The notes below the pieces were generated by a model, which made no database searches, was not told the origin of the DNA, and worked only from the letters and a program-made list of their open reading frames with translations. Positions 61,872 through 64,000 of a DNA stretch of 64,000 nucleotides are shown piece by piece. The first letter of the stretch is position 1; each line of letters opens with the position of its first letter. This stretch comes from CAYFJO01 sp964343305 (GTDB lineage Bacteria > Planctomycetota > Planctomycetia > Pirellulales > Pirellulaceae): NCBI GenBank assembly GCA_964343305.1, contig CAYFJO010000001.1, positions 23,112-87,111 on the forward strand, in the 5' to 3' direction. The translations under genes and the position numbers were made by a program.

Positions 61872-62261
61872 ATGATGAAAGAGTTGGCACGGGGGTGGAC
61901 GATGGACATGGAGCGTGGGCCGGATTGTTTGTTTGTCAAGTTGCATGGTCCGAATAAAACGCAGCATGAGGGCAACGAGCTTTCGGAGAAGCTGTGGGAT
62001 TTGCTCAAGCAACATTTCATTTATCGCATGGTGCTTGAACTGGACGACGTGACGATGTTGAAGAGCAACGTCGTCGGGCAGCTAGTGCGGTTGAACAGAC
62101 ATGTCCAGGAGCACGACGGTATGTTGCGGCTGTGCGGACTGTCGGATCAATGCAGCGACGTGTTGCAAACGAGCGGATTGGATTCGTTCCTGCCACAGTA
62201 CCGCGATCGTGAAGATGCGATCATGGGGTGTGGTGCCGAGCACGCTCACAAAGCGAAGTAG
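61872..62261 (+). CDS. STAS-domain anti-sigma factor antagonist
   Basis: A 129-residue STAS-domain protein. Core strand FVKLHGPNKT, helix NELSEKLWDLLKQH, and the phosphorylation-loop region DVTMLKSNVVGQLVRLNRHV carry the candidate regulatory serine; HDGMLRLCGLSDQCSDVLQT completes the fold. Family members bind anti-sigma kinases in partner-switching. No partner kinase or phosphatase is nearby. GGAG-type binding (GAAGGAGCGAG) precedes the start. Confidence 0.85.
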   Translation: MMKELARGWTMDMERGPDCLFVKLHGPNKTQHEGNELSEKLWDLLKQHFIYRMVLELDDVTMLKSNVVGQLVRLNRHVQEHDGMLRLCGLSDQCSDVLQTSGLDSFLPQYRDREDAIMGCGAEHAHKAK

Positions 62262-62277
62262 AACTGGCGAGTGGATT

Positions 62278-62355
62278 GACTTCCGAAGTCTTCTTCAACT
62301 TCGGAAGTCTGATCCAGTGCAAGACTTCGGAAGCTTAAGAGAACTTCCGAAGTCG
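62278..62355. repeat. Cluster of ACTTCCGAAGT repeats
   Basis: GACTTCCGAAGTC, AACTTCGGAAGTC, GACTTCGGAAGC and AACTTCCGAAGTC occur within 78 bp between convergent genes. The copies form several alternative hairpins. A related AACTTCGGAAGTC occurs at about 50588. Confidence 0.65.
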
Positions 62356-62366
62356 GGACAACTCTT

Positions 62367-63524
62367 TCAGCTCGATTGATTGACGTTCACATCCATCGTT
62401 GGATACGGAATTCCGATACCGGCTTCATCCAACGCATTCTTGACGGCGCGAATCGCACCTTGTTTCACCGATCCAAAGTCATCTCGCTTGGCCCACACGC
62501 GAACGGACCAATCGACGGACGAACCGCCAAGCTCCAGCAGTACGACGGCGGGTGCCGGATCTTCTAAACCGCCTTCGACGCTGGCCGCGGCCTTTTCCAA
62601 AACTCCTCGTGTCTTGTCGATGTCGGCCGAGTAATCGCAACCCACGTTCACGTCCGCACGACGTTGCGGATGATACGTGATGTTCTCGATCGTCGAACCG
62701 AATACGGACCCGTTAGGAATAATGATGCGGCGGTTGTCGAACGTGTCCATCGTTGTCGTAAACATCGCGATGGAGTCAATCTTGCCTGTGTGTCCCGCTG
62801 TGTTCACCACATCGTCAACTTTGAACGGACGGAAGACCAACAACATCACACCGGATGCAAAGTTCGCGAGCGTGCCCTGCAACGACAAACCAACTGCGAA
62901 ACCGGCTGCACCGAGTATGGCGGCGAAACTTGTTGTTTCGATGCCAAACACACTCATGCACGCCAGCACGCCAAGAATCAGCACCAGCCAACGCGACATC
63001 TTCGCAAAGAATCGTTCGAGCGTCTCATCGAAGTCGGTTCGCTGAAATGCCTTGGCAACCAAACCTGCAACAACGCCCGATAGGATCCAAAAAATGATCA
63101 GCACAATGAGTGCGCCAATCGTCCGCGGTGCGTAAAGGGCCACCATCTCCGTCATATATGCCGAGGCCTGCGATGCATCCGCTAACATTGAACGGCCGGT
63201 GTCCACATCATCCGCTGAATCATCGCCATCTGCCGAGCCATCGTCGGCGTCGTCACTTGGTTCACTATCGTCCGTCGAATTGTCATCGGACTGGTCGCCC
63301 GCGTCCGTGCTGTTGCTGCTGGAGTCGGAGTTGTCCGTGCCCCCATCGGCGGAGTTGTCGTTGTCGCCGGAATCATCGGTGTCGTTCGCGTCTGGACTAC
63401 CGTCGTTGGCCCCATTGGCTGTTGCGTTCGCTGGTTGCGAACCGTCATTACTTTCCTGGCCATCTTGCGCGACGAGCAGCATGGGCCAAAGCAAAATGAC
63501 AAGGACAAGCAAGTATTTCTTCAT
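62367..63524 (-). CDS. MscS-family mechanosensitive channel with acidic extension
   Basis: A 385-residue channel protein. ATG at 63524 follows GGGAGAACGTG; a signal peptide (KKYLLVLVILLWPMLLVAQ) is followed by a low-complexity tract of Asp/Ser/Asn/Gly (residues 22-110), probably extracytoplasmic. Three membrane helices follow; the pore helix is AAGFAVGLSLQGTLANFASG with VMLLVFRPFKVDD. The MscS beta domain (IIIPNGSVFGSTIENIT) and C-terminal domain complete it. The core is of usual length; the acidic tract is an addition that could bind cations. Confidence 0.9.
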   Translation of the reverse strand: MKKYLLVLVILLWPMLLVAQDGQESNDGSQPANATANGANDGSPDANDTDDSGDNDNSADGGTDNSDSSSNSTDAGDQSDDNSTDDSEPSDDADDGSADGDDSADDVDTGRSMLADASQASAYMTEMVALYAPRTIGALIVLIIFWILSGVVAGLVAKAFQRTDFDETLERFFAKMSRWLVLILGVLACMSVFGIETTSFAAILGAAGFAVGLSLQGTLANFASGVMLLVFRPFKVDDVVNTAGHTGKIDSIAMFTTTMDTFDNRRIIIPNGSVFGSTIENITYHPQRRADVNVGCDYSADIDKTRGVLEKAAASVEGGLEDPAPAVVLLELGGSSVDWSVRVWAKRDDFGSVKQGAIRAVKNALDEAGIGIPYPTMDVNVNQSS

Positions 63525-63654
63525 CACGTTCTCCCTGTTGAGGTCATTGAATTGTCACGCAAAAGTAAAAGGCGCGACACGTATGATTCTTGACGACGAG
63601 AGATTCAATTTATCACGCGAATTGAACTGCTGTCCATGAGGTGATGCAAAAGGA

Positions 63655-63790
63655 AATGACGAATGACGAAATACCCAATGACGAAGGAAGCCCGAATTCC
63701 GAATGGAAGAAACATTGCGATCAGGTGAGTGCTTCGACATTAATACTTCGGATATCCTCATTTCTTCGTCATTGGGTATTTCGTCATTCG
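63655..63790. repeat. CGTCATT-family inverted-repeat element, most complete copy
   Basis: The left arm CGAATGACGAAATACCCAAT plus GACGAAG (63660-63687) is a perfect inverse of the right arm CTTCGTCATTGGGTATTTCG plus TCATTCG (63763-63790). The total span is 136 bp with a non-palindromic centre. It lies between the MscS gene and the last gene of the window. Confidence 0.8.
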
Positions 63791-63867
63791 CGCAGCCCCG
63801 GACCAAACGTGTCACCGCTCTGGCGATGTCACTACCAGACCCAAATTCAACTTGAAAGGATTTAAAC

Positions 63868-64000
63868 ATGTCCAAGTTCTATGTCGAGTCCGGACCGCGT
63901 CTGCTTGTGGTGCTAGAAGCAAATGATGTTTTTGAAGCAATTGTCAACGCGCTGGAAACACAGGATGATGCCGAGCCGCTTGAGTTGGCCGATGTGATCA
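63868..64000 (+). CDS. Start of a gene cut by the window end
   Basis: ATG at 63868 with GAAAGGA upstream begins SKFYVESGPRLLVVLEANDV and then FEAIVNALETQDDAEPLELA, open to the window end. It appears soluble and acidic. Too little is present to name it. Confidence 0.6.
   Translation, partial: MSKFYVESGPRLLVVLEANDVFEAIVNALETQDDAEPLELADVI

Noticed and set aside
62278..62355. Possible CRISPR array
   Set aside because: The repeats are short palindromes with irregular 5-30 bp gaps and inverted orientation, and no cas genes are present.

Overview
The window looks like chromosomal DNA of a planctomycete, probably Pirellulales-like. The evidence is a DUF1549/DUF1553 protein with an N-terminal CxxCH haem site, a DUF4838 protein, a DUF1559-like lipoprotein, a ceramidase-type secreted hydrolase, a zinc-finger/Ser-Thr kinase fragment, many secreted proteins of unknown role, and several families of palindromic intergenic repeats. 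I recognised no rRNA, tRNA or CRISPR array. All family names come from motif reading only; no database search was run.

Layout. 1-6.4 kb: a MOSC-domain protein, a secreted protein, a degraded group II intron without a reverse transcriptase gene, and a secreted clan GH-A glycosidase. 6.2-13.8 kb (minus strand): a periplasmic nitrate reductase operon (napA, two NapG-like ferredoxins, a NapH-like protein) with decayed ends: a frameshifted cytochrome c upstream, a broken membrane-protein gene downstream, and a porin fragment joined to a truncated kinase. 14.5-23 kb: secreted proteins, including an S11 carboxypeptidase fused to an HExxH domain, an FGE/ACT chimera and a ceramidase. 23.1-32.3 kb: a stress and low-oxygen island with a csrA pseudogene, a FixL-like haem-PAS histidine kinase and ANTAR regulator, three universal stress proteins, a TerB-like protein, a CBS protein, cytochromes, remnants of hemerythrin and RIC (Fe-S repair) genes, and a PII protein. 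This island fits functionally with the nitrate reductase operon: oxygen sensing, NO or Fe-S damage repair, and nitrogen signalling.

32.7-37.5 kb: two tandem dynamin-like GTPases coupled to an orphan DppC-type permease. 37.5-50.5 kb: a PLP enzyme of sulfur amino acid metabolism, the DUF1549/DUF1553 protein, an SDR, a serine hydrolase, a phosphoesterase-PQQ fusion and two tandem secreted paralogues. 50.6-54.3 kb: a metallo-hydrolase, pgi and, divergently, an archaeal-type phosphoglycerate mutase. 54.4-58.4 kb: the most unusual locus, a PatA/PatG-like subtilisin with a cysteine-glycine linker, a divergent 64-residue peptide gene with a strong ribosome binding site, and a downstream 166-residue partner. 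58.5-64 kb: an ABC-2 permease, an aldose epimerase, a STAS protein, an MscS channel and the start of a further gene.

The window holds an unusual number of broken genes. Many differ from an intact frame by a single base, so either the region is decaying or the assembly contains single-base errors. This should be settled before the pseudogenes are interpreted biologically.
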